Below are positions 1 to 11,160 of a DNA stretch of 64,000 bases, piece after piece. The notes under the pieces were generated by a model. That model saw nothing but the letters and a program-made list of their open reading frames with translations. It was not told where the DNA came from and did no database searches. A program made the translations under genes and the position numbers. Within the stretch, counting starts at the first letter, position 1; each line of letters begins with the position of its first letter. Source of the stretch: Cherax quadricarinatus (lineage: Eukaryota; Arthropoda; Malacostraca; Decapoda; Parastacidae); the NCBI RefSeq assembly GCF_038502225.1, contig NC_091323.1, positions 19,056,276-19,120,275 of the forward strand. The letters are read 5' to 3'.

Positions 1-115
1 TTGACTGACTGTGGCTCTCTCTCTTTCTGTATCTGTCTCTGTATCTATCTGTCAATATCTGTCTGCATATCTGTCTATATATCTGTCTATATCTCTGTCT
101 ATCTCTGTCTCTCAC
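1..115. repeat. TCTG/TCTA-rich simple repeat
   Basis: Degenerate tetra- and pentanucleotide repeat built of TCTG, TCTA and CTCT units. It has no coding character and simply opens the window inside intron-like DNA. Confidence 0.8.
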
Positions 116-298
116 AGTTACACATAAGTACAGTTATTTTACATAGTGTAAATTACCTAGGATAACCCAAAAATTTCAGGCAAAGTGCTATACAGTGCTT
201 GTAGATATAAGGCATAATAAGCATGACACAAGTAATACACATTTTCACTTGCTCAGGAATCAGGGAGTGGCTTGCAAACCAACAGGTTTACGAGCCGC

Positions 299-432
299 TC
301 CTTGAGACAGAGAGACAAGCAGACGGAAAGACAGACACACACAGGCAGACAGAGAGACAGATAAGCAGAGCTAGACAGACAGATAAGCAGAACTAGACAC
401 AGACAGATAGATGCAGACACAGACAGACAGAC
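299..432. repeat. CAGA-rich simple repeat
   Basis: Degenerate CAGA/GACA repeat, complementary in type to the TCTG repeat at the window start. The 83-codon minus-strand frame across it (253-504) is Cys/Leu/Ser-rich low-complexity translation and not a gene. From 433 to about 869 I see only AT-rich unique sequence. Confidence 0.75.
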
Positions 433-869
433 ATGTTTGTGTGTAACAGTGAAAACAAATAAAGCCAGGGTTCCTTGGAGCAGTGCACATTCATCAAGTG
501 TCACTGCACTGTCAGCAGTTTACTGACACTCGTCATAACACCTTGCTTCAAGGAGTTTCTTATATGTATACTCCAGCATGTCTAAAACATTGCTGAGACA
601 TAAATACTTTGTATATATTTCTAGACAATAGTATATGACCAAAGCTGGTGAAAATGTTCACCTGTCAGTGTGATTGTGACTATTTGAGTACTATTTCAAT
701 ACCTAATGTTAGTGACAGAACAAAGATTGGCTATGAACTCACAAGAACTGTTATAAATTGTAGTTATCAGAACATAGAAATTATATAAATTAAAATAAAA
801 ACGAGAAGAAAGGTATATTGGCAACACTTCTGCAAGCGGCAGGACTCGATGTTGCCATCAGGTGAGCAT

Positions 870-1040
870 CCAGCGCCAACTTCGCGGGCTTATATCTCGG
901 TAAGTACTGACCCTAAATTTTTTGTTTATCCTATAACGTGTAGAAAAATACACTCTTCATTTAATTTTTTTTTTTTTCCAAAATATTTGGAGCGCTACAC
1001 GAGTGAATGTAGATCTACATTTGGACAGTTTAAGGGTTAA
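870..1040 (+). mobile_element. 5'-truncated TTAA-ended MITE (palindromic-motif family)
   Basis: The right end reads GTAGATCTACATTTGGACAG and then TTTAAGGGTTAA, matching the right terminus of the complete short MITE at 25024-25186. No matching left terminus is found, so the left boundary is approximate. The TTAA at 1037-1040 is the expected piggyBac-type target site. From 1041 to 1613 the sequence is AT-rich and intron-like with nothing recognised. Confidence 0.55.
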
Positions 1041-1613
1041 TTCATTAGTCTTTCATTTTTAGAATGTGTATAGTTTGATATTTCTATTACAGATAGGGTT
1101 TATATTACTGATGGTTTAATCATAACCCTTCTTAAGTCTTCTTGTTATAGTTTGTCATAATCTTTACAAATGACATTGGTATGAGAAATAATAAAAACAG
1201 TTGTTTGCATGTACTATATTAAGAATGCACCTCTGAAAAGTAGTAGGATCATACATGATTTTCATCTTATAAAGGAAGTATGATATACTTTAGCTTATTA
1301 GCGCATAGTATTTGAGCAATTTATTGTATAGCCGTTTTGAGAAGGTCAAAATAAAATGCCATCGCTTTAGAATTATATGCATCTTCCAGTCTTCCTCATA
1401 CATTATTAACTCATAATGAAAATGTTTTCTATTAGGTGAACATCATATTTTGAATGTTTTGATGATGAATTGAAAAAATAAAAACTGGATCTTTTACAGT
1501 TTTCTCTCTGGTATTGGTGTACAGCATATACAATGTTGACAAATAATTGTTATTTTTCCTGATGTGCTGTTAGCCCATGTGATCCTGGTCTAACTCATTG
1601 ATATTAACCTTAG

Positions 1614-1751
1614 GAGAAGCTGCTGGATCTGTATGGTGATGTATTTGATGTTCACGATACAGTGTATGTGATGGATGCCACTGCTCCAGGCTCTACAGCT
1701 GTTCGTTCTCTCAAACAGTATCTAGCAGATTGCAAAGCCAAAGTTACTCAG
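1614..1751 (+). CDS. Candidate internal protein-coding exon, unknown gene
   Basis: A 138-bp block (46 codons) is open in only one of three forward frames. It is preceded by a branch-point-like CTAAC, a short pyrimidine stretch and TTAG, and followed by the near-ideal donor CAG|GTTAGT. The exon is phase 0 on both sides. The peptide begins EKLLDLYGDVFDVHDTVYV and ends in KAKVTQ. Its composition is that of a globular alpha/beta protein, unlike the repeat-derived frames nearby. I do not recognise the family and assign no function. The flanks are AT-rich and noncoding, as expected for introns. It may belong to the same gene as the coding stretch at the right edge of the window (63756-64000), which would also be phase 0 if it is an internal exon, but the window cannot prove this. 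Confidence 0.62.
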
Positions 1752-1868
1752 GTTAGTATAGACATTTGTTCAGTATGTTAAAAGTTTGTACAGTATTTTT
1801 AGATGTTGTTGGAGTGTTTGTAAGAAAGCTTCTTTCAGTACTGTAAGTTCATATAAATAGATATTTAT

Positions 1869-1996
1869 TATTATACCAGGAGCAAGGGGTTAGTAACCCC
1901 TTCTCCTGTATAAATTACTAGATGTAAAAAAGAAGAAAAACTTATGTTTCTTCTTTTTCAAGTCGCCCTGCCTCGGTGGGAGATGACTGTTGTCTT
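1869..1996 (+). repeat. SINE-like repeat, 3' part
   Basis: The segment from GGAGCAAGGGGTTAGTAACC to the tail CCTGCCTCGGTGGGAGA matches, in opposite orientation, the 3' half of the longer copy at 2136-2606. It ends in a short A-rich tract. It is a 5'-truncated retroposed copy lying just after the candidate exon. Confidence 0.7.
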
Positions 1997-2135
1997 AAAA
2001 AAATTATTTTTATATAATTATTCTCTTAACATGTTTGCCCTCTGTTTTTTTATTTTTATTTTGCTGCTTTGTTTCTGGATAATATCTTGAGAATGCCTCA
2101 TCCTACTGACTTAAAACTTAATAATATTGAAGTCG

Positions 2136-2606
2136 TCTTCTTTCAACACACCGGCCGTATCCCACCAAGGCGGGGTGGCCCAAAAGGAAAAACGAAAGCT
2201 TCTCCTTTTACATTTAGCAATATATACAGGAGAAGGGGTTACTAGCCCCTTGCTCCCGGCATTTTAGTCACCTCGTACAACACGCATGGCTTATGGAGGA
2301 AGAATTCTGTTCCACGTCCCCATGGAGAGAACAGGAAATAAACAAGAACAAGAACTAGTAAGAAAATAGAAGAAAACGCAGAGGGGTGTGTACATATATA
2401 TATATGCTTGTACATGTATGTGTAGTGTGACCTAAGTGTAAGAAGAAGTAGCAAGACGTACCTGAAATCTTGCATGTTTACAAGACAGAAAAATGGACAC
2501 CATCAATCCTACCATCATGTAAAACAATTACAGGCTTTCGTTTTACACTCACTTGGCAGGACGGTAGTACCTCCCTGGGCGGTTGCTGTCTACCAACCTA
2601 CTACCT
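2136..2606 (-). repeat. SINE-like repeat, long copy
   Basis: On the minus strand this runs from a GGTTGGTAGACAGCAACC start through a GGAGCAAGGGGCTAGTAACC block to the GCCTTGGTGGGATACGGCC tail and a GAAAG-type end. The same family is present in the opposite orientation at 1869-1996. I recall this sequence as a common decapod interspersed repeat. No clear Pol III A/B boxes were verified. The 77-codon minus-strand frame inside it is incidental. A run of C then T follows near 2725-2752. Confidence 0.65.
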
Positions 2607-2787
2607 AGAATACTGAAGTATATCTATAAAAAAAAACCTTCCTGTTGAAACAAATAGTGTAGTCCCCTCATGGCCATTTTGGAAATCAGTTGAACAGTTG
2701 GTTAGCTGCAATCAACTCTACCCTCCCCCCCCCCCCCTTTTTTTTTTTTTTTCTAAATCCAGTGTTTTGAGATTTTAGGCCTTTTCA

Positions 2788-3822
2788 TTAACCCTTTCAT
2801 TGTCCATGCTCTAGTACTACTGGTTTGAGGTCATTGTCAGTGCCTTAGTACTAAACCATGAGCTCAGCTCACTCACATAAGCTGTGAGCAGTAAATTTGG
2901 GCCTAGATTTGAGAGAATGGGTCATTGGTAAGTGTGCACCATATAAAAATTCTGCAGCACACAGCAGGCAAGAAAAAACTGTTAACAGTGTTTTTGGTTT
3001 AAAACGGTAACTTTTCAATGTATTTTCATGTGGTTTTTATGGTTGTATTCTCAGTTTCTTGGTCTTGTTTGATAGAATTTGAGATATATTCAGAAATAGA
3101 GATGATTTTGATTGTTTTCAGGACTAAAAATAGCTTGAAATTGAGCTGAGAGTAGCAGAAAGGTTCGATTTTTGCTGATATTCAAGAGTAAACAAATCAC
3201 ATCACTTGTCCAATACACATCCAAATGTGAGTCTAATATGTGTTCACAAGCACGCTGATATTATTTATATACAATTATTACAGTATTGCATAATAGTAAA
3301 TCTTCTATTTTTTGTGTATGTGAATAAAAAATCACAATGGAATTCATATGTAAAGCCTGAGAATGCAACTAATGAAGAGAGGAAATATTATATTAGTGCT
3401 AGGAATGCCTATATTGTTTATTCTGGATGCTATTTTGAAATTTGTGTGAAATTGGCCCAGTTACCAATTTCTGATCACTTTACTGGGTAGTTGAAATAGT
3501 TGATTGGGTAGTTTCTTTTGCTCAGTCGATAAAATGGAAGATATACTAGTGAAATCATTTAAAATTTGGTGTACTGGAACAATGTAATTGGCTTAAAATA
3601 GGACTCAAAGTGGACAAAATTGCTGATGTGTAAATCTCTCTAACACAGCAAAATTCGCACAAGCATAATTTTGTCAGTTTTCCATCAAATTTCCTACTTT
3701 TTGTTTTATTACCTTCAGAAAAACATTCTCTACCATTTCATAAGAAAAAATAAAAAAAATATGAAAATTCTTGGATGCTGTGGACAAGTTCAGATTGGGG
3801 GTCTGAACAATGAAAGGGTTAA
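2788..3822. mobile_element. piggyBac-type MITE, old copy A
   Basis: Flanked by TTAA at 2788-2791 and 3819-3822 and bounded by the inverted termini CCCTTTCATTGT and ACAATGAAAGGG. Internal blocks, including the Tyr/Asn-coding AT-rich middle and a GAGAGAATGGGTC block, are shared with the copies at 5236, 6383, 15515, 21605, 48666 and 60660. This copy is the most diverged, and its internal small reading frames carry stops. The forward 94-codon frame at 3206-3490 is an accidental reading of the element. Confidence 0.8.
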
Positions 3823-4701
3823 ATTGGTTTAGTAATCACTGCAGATTTGCCATATAAATACAGTATCTTATTTACATCATGTCTTATATAGATTTTTGTC
3901 TTTTAAGAAACTTCATTGTGGTTCTTTTCAGAAATAATTATTTATTGGATATTAATGTTTGGTCAGTTTCATAAAAGTGATTTTACAAAATATCTTCAAA
4001 ATTGATATACATGTCTAACATGAATGTTATTTGCTGCAGTTGAACACAGACAATCCATTGTCATCATGACAAGAAGCTCTGTTATTTCAAATTTCTTTTA
4101 CTGTGTCAAAGCAGTAGGATTGCTTTGATGCAGTAAATATACATGTTAATCTTACTAAACTGTGCTTGCTAGAAAATGGTTATATGTCCTTTTCCGTAGG
4201 ACCTGCTAGAAGTACAAGTGCTGTATTTACTGATGTATATGATTTAAACATTATCTGGTTTAAAAGAAGTTATGGGAACTGGAGAGACAGGTGATAAGTA
4301 ACATGTACTAAATATCAAAATAACCACAGGGACCATGAATTATTAAGATTATCAGTATAATGAAGCTGAGCCTCAGGTTGGTTACTTGATATAGCTTTTA
4401 TTTTGACAGCTTCATTGGTTCTGGCTCTTCAACTTACAAGAAAATTGGTGTTAAGCTTGGTATTACAGGTGACTGCTGAAGTCTCATTTGAAACCTTCTT
4501 AGATAATAACAGCAGCAGCATCTGCTGCATAGAATTTGGTTTTGCTTTCATGAGTTTTTCCCTGTAGCCTGTACATTTGTGATTTTTCTGCTTATAAATG
4601 AAAGACTTTGTCTCCATACTGTTTATCATATAGCCTGTATTGAATATAACTTGTCCTTTGATGTAATGACTCATGAAATTGTAATAACACGATTGCAAAT
4701 A
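3823..4701. other. Unannotated AT-rich intergenic or intronic sequence
   Basis: No exon, transposon terminus or repeat could be supported here. The 100-codon minus-strand frame at 4429-4731 has no recognisable motif and overlaps a hairpin repeat at its start, so I do not call it a gene. Confidence 0.5.
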
Positions 4702-4776
4702 AACCACAGAACAGGTGGGGTTTAAACCCATGCTGAGTCAGTCGCCATGGGTTTAAACTCCACCCATACTGTGGTT
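4702..4776. repeat. Long inverted repeat (hairpin)
   Basis: Two 31-nt arms, 4702-4732 and 4746-4776, are near-perfect inverse complements around the core GTTTAAACCCATG, separated by a 13-nt loop. I recall a similar GGTTTAAACCC segment from decapod repeats, but no family can be fixed. From 4777 to 5235 nothing else is recognised. Confidence 0.75.
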
Positions 4777-5235
4777 TGGTTCCTTTGACATAATATTTTC
4801 TAGATCTCTCTCCTTACCTTCATTTTCTTCACTTTTCTCAGGGTTTGCATTTAATTGTGAAATCAGTAACATTCGAGTGAGTGTATGATACGTAAGAATA
4901 TTATTACCATGATCCCTAGCTTCAGTTTTTGTCAGTAATGATTAAAGTCATTTCACACAGACCTCTGGTTAATTTTTATTAAATTCGCAGCTTCAGACTG
5001 CCAGTGCCGTAGGAATTCCTCAGAATCAGGATTAACACTTGTGCCATCCTTAGCGAGCAGGTTAGCAGGCTATAATTTGAACTGATCACTCTTCCAAATA
5101 AGAAGCTTTACAGAGTTACAAATGTCTTCAGTGAACCTAGCAGTGCATTTTATATTGAACTATTTTTTAGAGTTATTGTAACCAGGATCTTCAAATTCCA
5201 AATATGCTTATGCAATTTTGTTGCTGTACAGGGAT

Positions 5236-6315
5236 TTAACCCTTTGACTGCCGCAGCCGTATATATACGTCTTACGAGGTACCGTGTTTGACGTATATAT
5301 ACTCATAAATTGTAGAGGTTTCAAATCAAGCAGGAGAAAGCTGGTAGGCCCACAGGTGAGAGAATGGGTCTGTGTGGTCAGTGTGCACCATATAAAAAAA
5401 ATCCTGGAGCACGCAGTGCATAATGAGAAAAAAAAAAACTCCGACATTTTTTTTAATTAAAATGCCGAATTTGTGGTCTATTTTCGTATAGTATTTATGG
5501 TTGTATTCTCGTTTTCTTGGTCTCATTTGATAGAATGGAAAACATATTATAGAAATAGAGGTGATTTTGATTGATTTTACTATAAAAAGAACCTAGAAAT
5601 GGAGCTCAAAGTAGGGGAAATGTTTGATTTTTGCCAATGTTCAAAAGTAAACATATGATGCCATTGTCCAATAAATGTCCAACTAGCCATTCTAATATGC
5701 AGTCATGAATGGGTTGATGTTATTTATACAATTATTACAGTATTGCAGTAGTCTGCATAATAGTAAGTCTTCTATTTTTTGTTTGAATAAAAATTCACAA
5801 TAGAAAGCAAGAGTAATATCACAGGGGCCTGGAGACATGACTGATGAGAAAAGAAAATGTTATTTTAGAGCCAGGAATGTCTGCATTGTTCATTCTGGAC
5901 CTTATTTTGAAATTGTCATATTTTTTAGTTTTCGTGAAATTGGCCAAATTGCAAATTTCTGACCACATTATCAGGTAGTTGAAATCGGTAAATGGGCAGT
6001 TTCTTGTACTCAATCGATAGAAAAAAATGGAGTTCTCAAGAAATAGCTATGAGTTTGGGCGACTGGAACAATGGAATTAGCCGAAAATAGGGCTCAAAGT
6101 GGGTGAAATCGCCGATTTGTAAACAGCACCGAGGTCGCTAACTTTGCGAGAGCATAATTCCGTCAGTTTTCCATCAAATTTCGTTTTTTTTGGTGTCATT
6201 ACAATCGGGAAAAGATTATCTATAATTTCATTAGAAAAAAATAATTTTTTTTTGTTTAATTTTGCGACACCAGGAGACACCCCAGGATTGGGGGTTGCGA
6301 CAGTCAAAGGGTTAA
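5236..6315. mobile_element. piggyBac-type MITE, copy B (complete)
   Basis: TTAA at 5236-5239 and 6312-6315 flank the inverted termini CCCTTTGACTGCCGC and GCGACAGTCAAAGGG. The roughly 1.07-kb element has no transposase. Its ends and subterminal blocks (the GTAGGCCCACAGGTGAGAG block and the TATATACG block) are related to those of the piggyBac element at 28959-31883, so it is best read as a non-autonomous member. The minus-strand 64-codon frame at 5819-6013 recurs in other copies. Confidence 0.88.
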
Positions 6316-6382
6316 TACTCTTAATTACTCCTTGTGCCATTTTTCGGGTCACCTCTGCCTTGGTGGGAGAAGGCTGATTTGT
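6316..6382 (+). repeat. Retroposon tail fragment
   Basis: A short stretch reading TTTTTCGGGTCACCTCTGCC and then TTGGTGGGAGAAGGC is the 3' tail motif shared by the SINE-like copies and the RTE-like LINE. It is sandwiched between two piggyBac MITEs that each sit at TTAA. Confidence 0.5.
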
Positions 6383-6700
6383 TTAACCCTTTGACTGTCG
6401 CGGCCATATATATACGTCTTACGAGGTACCGTGTTTGATGTATACAGTGGATCCCCGGTTAACGATATTTTTTCACTCCAGAAGTATGTTCAGGTGCCAG
6501 TACTGACCGAATTTGTTCCCATAAGGAATATTGTGAAGTAGATTAGTCCATTTCAGACCCCCAAACATACACGTACAAATGCACTTACATAATTACACTT
6601 ACATAATTGGTCGCATTCGGAGGTAATCGTTATGCGAGGGTCCACTGTATATACTCATAAATTCTAGCGGCTTCAAATCAAACAGGAGAAAGCTGGTAGG
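6383..6700. mobile_element. piggyBac-type MITE, copy C (truncated, interrupted)
   Basis: It starts at TTAA (6383-6386) with CCCTTTGACTGTCGCGG and runs as in copy B. It is interrupted by a TA-flanked MITE at 6445-6647, resumes with TATATACTCATAAATTC, and is cut at about 6700 where CR1 LINE sequence begins. This gives an insertion order: piggyBac MITE first, then the Tigger-type MITE and the LINE. Confidence 0.8.
6445..6647. mobile_element. Tigger/mariner-type MITE, about 200 bp
   Basis: Flanking TA dinucleotides at 6443-6444 and 6648-6649 and terminal sequences CAGTGGATCCCCGGTTAACG and CGAGGGTCCACTG make this a small TA-targeting element. Termini of the CAGTGG type are shared with the Tigger copies downstream. 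No coding capacity. Confidence 0.82.
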
Positions 6701-7655
6701 ACCAGTGCTGTTTCTGGTATTTGTGAACGACATGACGGAAGGAATAGACTCTCAGGTGTCCCTGTTTGCAGATGACGTGAAGTTGATGAGAAGAATTCAC
6801 TCGATCGAAGACCAGGCAGAACTACAAAGGGATCTGGACAGGCTGCAGACCTGGTCCAGCAATTGGCTCCTGGAGTTCAATCCCACCAAGTGCAAAGTCA
6901 TGAAGATTGGGGAAGGGCAAAGAAGGCCGCAGACGGAGTACAGTCTAGGGGGTCAGAGACTACAAACCTCACTCAAGGAAAAAGATCTTGGGGTGAGTAT
7001 AACACCAGGCACATCTCCTGAAGCGCACATCAACCAAATAACTGCTGCAGCATATGGGCGCCTAGCAAACCTCAGAACAGCATTCCGACATCTTAATAAG
7101 GAATCATTCAGGACCCTGTACACCATGTACGTTAGGCCCATATTGGAGTATGCGGCACCAGTTTGGAACCCACACCTAGCCAAGCACGTGAAGAAACTAG
7201 AAAAAGTGCAAAGGTTTGCAACAAGACTAGTCCCAGAGCTAAGAGGTATGTCCTACGAGGAGAGGTTAAGGGAAATCAACCTGACGACACTGGAGGACAG
7301 GAGAGATAGGGGGGACATGATAACGACATACAAAATACTGAGAGGAATTGACAAGGTGGACAAAGACAGGATGTTCCATAGATTGGACACAGTAACAAGG
7401 GGACACAGTTGGAAGCTGAAGACACAGATGAATCACAGGGATGTTAGGAAGTATTTCTTCAGCCACAGAGTAGTCAGTAAGTGGAATAGTTTGGGAAGCG
7501 ATGTAGTGGAGGCAGGATCCATACATAGCTTTAAGCAGAGGTATGATAAAGCTCACGGCTCAGGGAGAGTGACCTAGTAGCGATCAGTGAAGAGGCAGGG
7601 CCAGGAGCTCGGACTCGACCCCCGCAACCTCAACTAGGTGAGTACAACTAGGTGA
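6701..7655 (+). mobile_element. CR1-like LINE fragment (family A), 5'-truncated
   Basis: The sequence begins abruptly inside the reverse transcriptase and continues to the typical 3' end of this family, CAACTAGGTGAGTAC (repeated), directly followed by (CA)n. It is the only plus-strand copy of sizeable length; all other large family-A copies are on the minus strand. Confidence 0.88.
6705..7577 (+). pseudogene. CR1-like reverse transcriptase, C-terminal fragment
   Basis: This 290-codon uninterrupted frame starts in the palm domain, and the catalytic FADD box (SLFADDVKLM, about residues 21-30) is intact. It continues through the WSSNWLLEFNPTKCKV and PILEYAAPVWNP motifs to the natural C-terminus, which is shared with family-A copies at 41013-41966 and 58906-60624. 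Complete CR1 ORF2 proteins carry an endonuclease and the upstream fingers domain, both absent here. The frame is therefore a 5'-truncated retrotransposon relic and not a host gene. The start methionine is arbitrary. Absence of stops suggests a fairly recent insertion. Confidence 0.9.
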
Positions 7656-8116
<461 letters not shown>

Positions 8117-8122
<6 letters not shown>

Positions 8123-10452
8123 GGACCCTCGCCTAACGCTATTAATCCGTTTCTGAGAGCTGAACATTAGGCGAAATTATCGTTAGGCGAATTAATTTTC
8201 CTCATAAGAAATAATGGAAATCAAATTAATCCGTTCCTGACATCCCAAAGTATGGACAAAAAAAATTTTTTACAACATAAAATATTAATTTTAATACACA
8301 CAAACTGAAGACATGCACAGTTACATGACACTTACCTTTATTGAAGATCTGGTGATGATTGATGGGATGGGAGGAGGGGAGACTGTGGATGGTGTTAATG
8401 TTTAGAAGGGGAATCCCCTTCCATTAGGACTTAAGGTGGCAAGTCCTTTTCCGGGGTTACTTCCCTTCTTTTAATGCCACTAGGACCAGCTTGAGAGTCA
8501 CTGGACCTCTGTCACACAACATATCTGTCCATAGAGGCCTGTACCTCCTGTTCCTTTATGACATTCCTAAAGTGTTTCACAACATTGTCAGTGTAATAGT
8601 CACCAGCATGGCTTGCAATAGCTGTGTGAGGGTGATTTTCATCAAAAAAGGTTTGCACTTTAAGCCACATTGCACACATTTCCTTAATCTTTGAAGTAGG
8701 CAACTTCCTCAATTTCTCTATCCCCTCCTCTGAAGCAGTTTCCTCAAGTGTGGCCTCTTGCTGTTGAAGATGATCTAGCAGCTCATCAGTGGTTAGTTCT
8801 TCATTGTCCTCCTCCACCAATTCTTCCACATCCTCCCCACTAACCTCCAACCCCAAGGACTTCCCCAATGCCACAATGGATTCCTCAACTGGCATAGGAT
8901 TCCCTGGGTTAGCCTCAAACCCTTCAAAATCCCTTTTGTCTACTCATTCTGGCCACAGTTTCTTCCAAGCAGAGTTCAAGGTCCTCTTAGTCACTTCCTC
9001 CCAAGCCTTATCTATAATGTTTGCACAATTGAGGATGCTAAAGTGATCTCTCCAAAACTCTCTTAGAGTCAGTTGAGTTTCTGAGGTCACTACAAAGCAC
9101 CTTTCAAACATAGCTTTTGTTTACAGTTTCTTGAAGTTGGAAATGACCTGCTGGTCCATGGGCTGCAGGAGAGGAGTGGTATTAGGAGGCAAAAACTTGA
9201 CCTTAATGAAGCTCATTTCCGCAGAAAGTCGCTCTGCCACGTCTGAAGGATGACCAGGAGCATTGTCTAATACCAGCAGGCACTTAAGGTCTAATTTCTT
9301 TTCAATTAGGTAATTTTTCACAGCGGGGGCAAATGCATGGTGTAACCAGTCATAGAAAAAGTCCCTAGTGACCCATGCCTTACTGTTTGCCCTCCACAGC
9401 ACACACAAATTAGCCTTGAGGACATTGTTTTTCCTGAACACTCTGGGAGTTTCAGAGTGATACACCAATAAAGGCTTCACTTTGCAATCACCACTAGCAT
9501 TGGCACACATCAACAGAGTAAGCCTGTCTTTCATAGGCTTATGTTCTGGGAGTGCCTTTTCCTCCTTAGTAATGTAGGTCCTGCTTGGCATTTTCTTCCA
9601 AAACAGGCCTGTTTCGACACAATTAAACACTTGTTCAGGTTTCAGTCCTTCACTGTCTATGTACTCCTTGAATTCCTGCACATATTTTTCAGCCGCTTTG
9701 TGGTCCGAACTGGCAGCCTCACCATGCCTTACCACACTGTGTATGCCACTACGATTCTTAAATCTTTCAAACCAACCTTTGCTGGCCTTAAATTCACTCA
9801 CATCATCACTAGTTGCAGGCATTTTTCTAATTAAACCGTCATGCAACTTCCTAGCCTTTTCACATATGATCGCTTGAGAGATGCTATCTCCTGCTATCTG
9901 TTTTTCTTTTATCCAAACGAATAACAGTCTCTCAACATCTTCTTTCACTTGCGATCTCTGTTTCGAAAACAAAGTTGCACCTTTGGCAAGAACAGCTTCC
10001 TTGATTGCCGTTTTTTTGGCCACAATAGTAGCGATGGTTGATTGGGGTTTTGTGTACAACCTGGCCAGCTCGGAGACACGCACTCCACTTTCATACTTAG
10101 CAATGATCTCTTTCTTCATATCCATAGTAATTCTCACCCTTTTTGCTGTATGGTTGGCACTAGAAGCTTTCTTGGGGCCCATGGTGACTTATTTTGCAGG
10201 TGCAATCACTAAAAAGGCTGTGATAATATGAAATGTTCCGATTATATGCTTTGAAGCAACTGCGGTGGCTGGCTTGTAAACACTGGCACTCACGGAACAA
10301 ATGAGGCAGGCTCAGGCCGCACGTGGACGCGTCTCGAAGGAATCGCATTGAGCGAGTTTTTTAGCGCTAGCTGAGGCAAAATTTTTGTGTTAAAATGTAT
10401 CGCTAAGCGGATTTAACGTTATGCGATGGGTTCGTTAGGCGAGGGTCCACTG
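8117..10452 (-). mobile_element. Tigger/pogo DNA transposon, full length (T1)
   Basis: The left end reads CAGAGTGGACCCTCGCCTAA and the right end is TTAGGCGAGGGTCCACTG followed by TA, giving terminal inverted repeats of the Tigger type. The left end borders the CA array and its TA duplicate is not visible. The 2.3-kb element encodes one transposase on the minus strand, now broken. Confidence 0.9.
8512..10182 (-). pseudogene. Tigger/pogo transposase, inactivated
   Basis: The N-terminus MGPKKASSANHTAKRVRI starts at 10182. A CENP-B-type helix-turn-helix follows (KYESGVRVSELARLY), then a second DNA-binding segment (SKGWFERFKNRSGIHSV), then the DDE domain with LLVLDNAPGHP and PPNTTPLLQPMDQQ. The first catalytic aspartate is lost: the motif reads FNCVETGLF where the sister copy at 16506-18826 has FNCDETGLF. 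The frame is also stopped at 9121 after NFKKL, where relatives continue with Tyr-Thr-Lys. The C-terminal acidic part reappears in another frame at 8512-8895 (GKSLGLEVSGEDVEELVEE, ending DRYVV). These lesions make it a dead transposase. Family knowledge: such proteins bind the terminal repeats and insert at TA. Confidence 0.9.
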
Positions 10453-11018
10453 TAATTCGTTCTAGCTGAATTCCTGCCCTCAAGAGACATGACAAAATAC
10501 CCCTAATATCAACTCTACGGCTTATTTATCTGTCACAGTTCATCTAATACGACATAATAAACAATATAAATAACATAGAAACCTGATATTCACTCTAGAA
10601 TTAATAGTATATGTCATTACATGGACGGCGGAGGGAGGAGGATTGTGGTTGGGAGTGATCGCGCATTCTCGCTATGAAAACGTCAGAGGTGTTATTATAA
10701 GAGAAAATGGAGTTTGTGAGGCTAACTGAATTAGATCTGGTGTACATATGACATTTATATACCTTGGAGAAGAAATGCAGAGTGACATATCCTGTCAGGA
10801 GTTCAAACTTTTCTTAAGAACTGCTATGTGCAATTTTTATGTTTATCTCACTGCACTATGTATCTCCTGTGAGCTGTTTCTCCGTCAACCATGTCAACAG
10901 CAGCTTTACCATCTTTTAATTGACAGAGGTCCATTGCTTATAAATTACTGTAATGCCCTTTGCTGGCACTATAGCTTTTATAGACTCCTGCTTTAGTATT
11001 GTACATATAGTAGATTAT
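10453..11018. repeat. Unclassified dispersed repeat and unique DNA
   Basis: The block around 10480-10600 (TCATCTAATACGACATAATA, CTCTAGAATTAATAG) is the inverse of sequence at 12750-12855 and resembles 19028-19190 and 20480-20600, so it is a dispersed repeat of unknown class. The rest, including the 82-codon frame at 10748-10996, shows nothing recognisable. Confidence 0.5.
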
Positions 11019-11060
11019 TATTATTATTATTATTATAATCATGGGGAAGCGCTAAACCTG
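11019..11060. repeat. (ATT)n followed by GGGGAAGCGCTAAA repeat head
   Basis: A short ATT array runs into ATAATCATGGGGAAGCGCTA, a junction I remember as typical of a decapod interspersed repeat that ends in ATT arrays. Only this end is present. Confidence 0.5.
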
Positions 11061-11160
11061 TAGGTACGTATAAAAGAGGAGCTATGCTCGTACTCAACTC
11101 GCCAAGTCCTCAACGCTCATACCTAGTCTGTGCTTATTAATCACTTCTTTCTTTAATTAC

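Noticed and set aside
4660..4790. Possible tRNA-derived sequence with a GGTTTAAACCC box
   Set aside because: No A box or cloverleaf could be drawn; the palindrome explains the motif.
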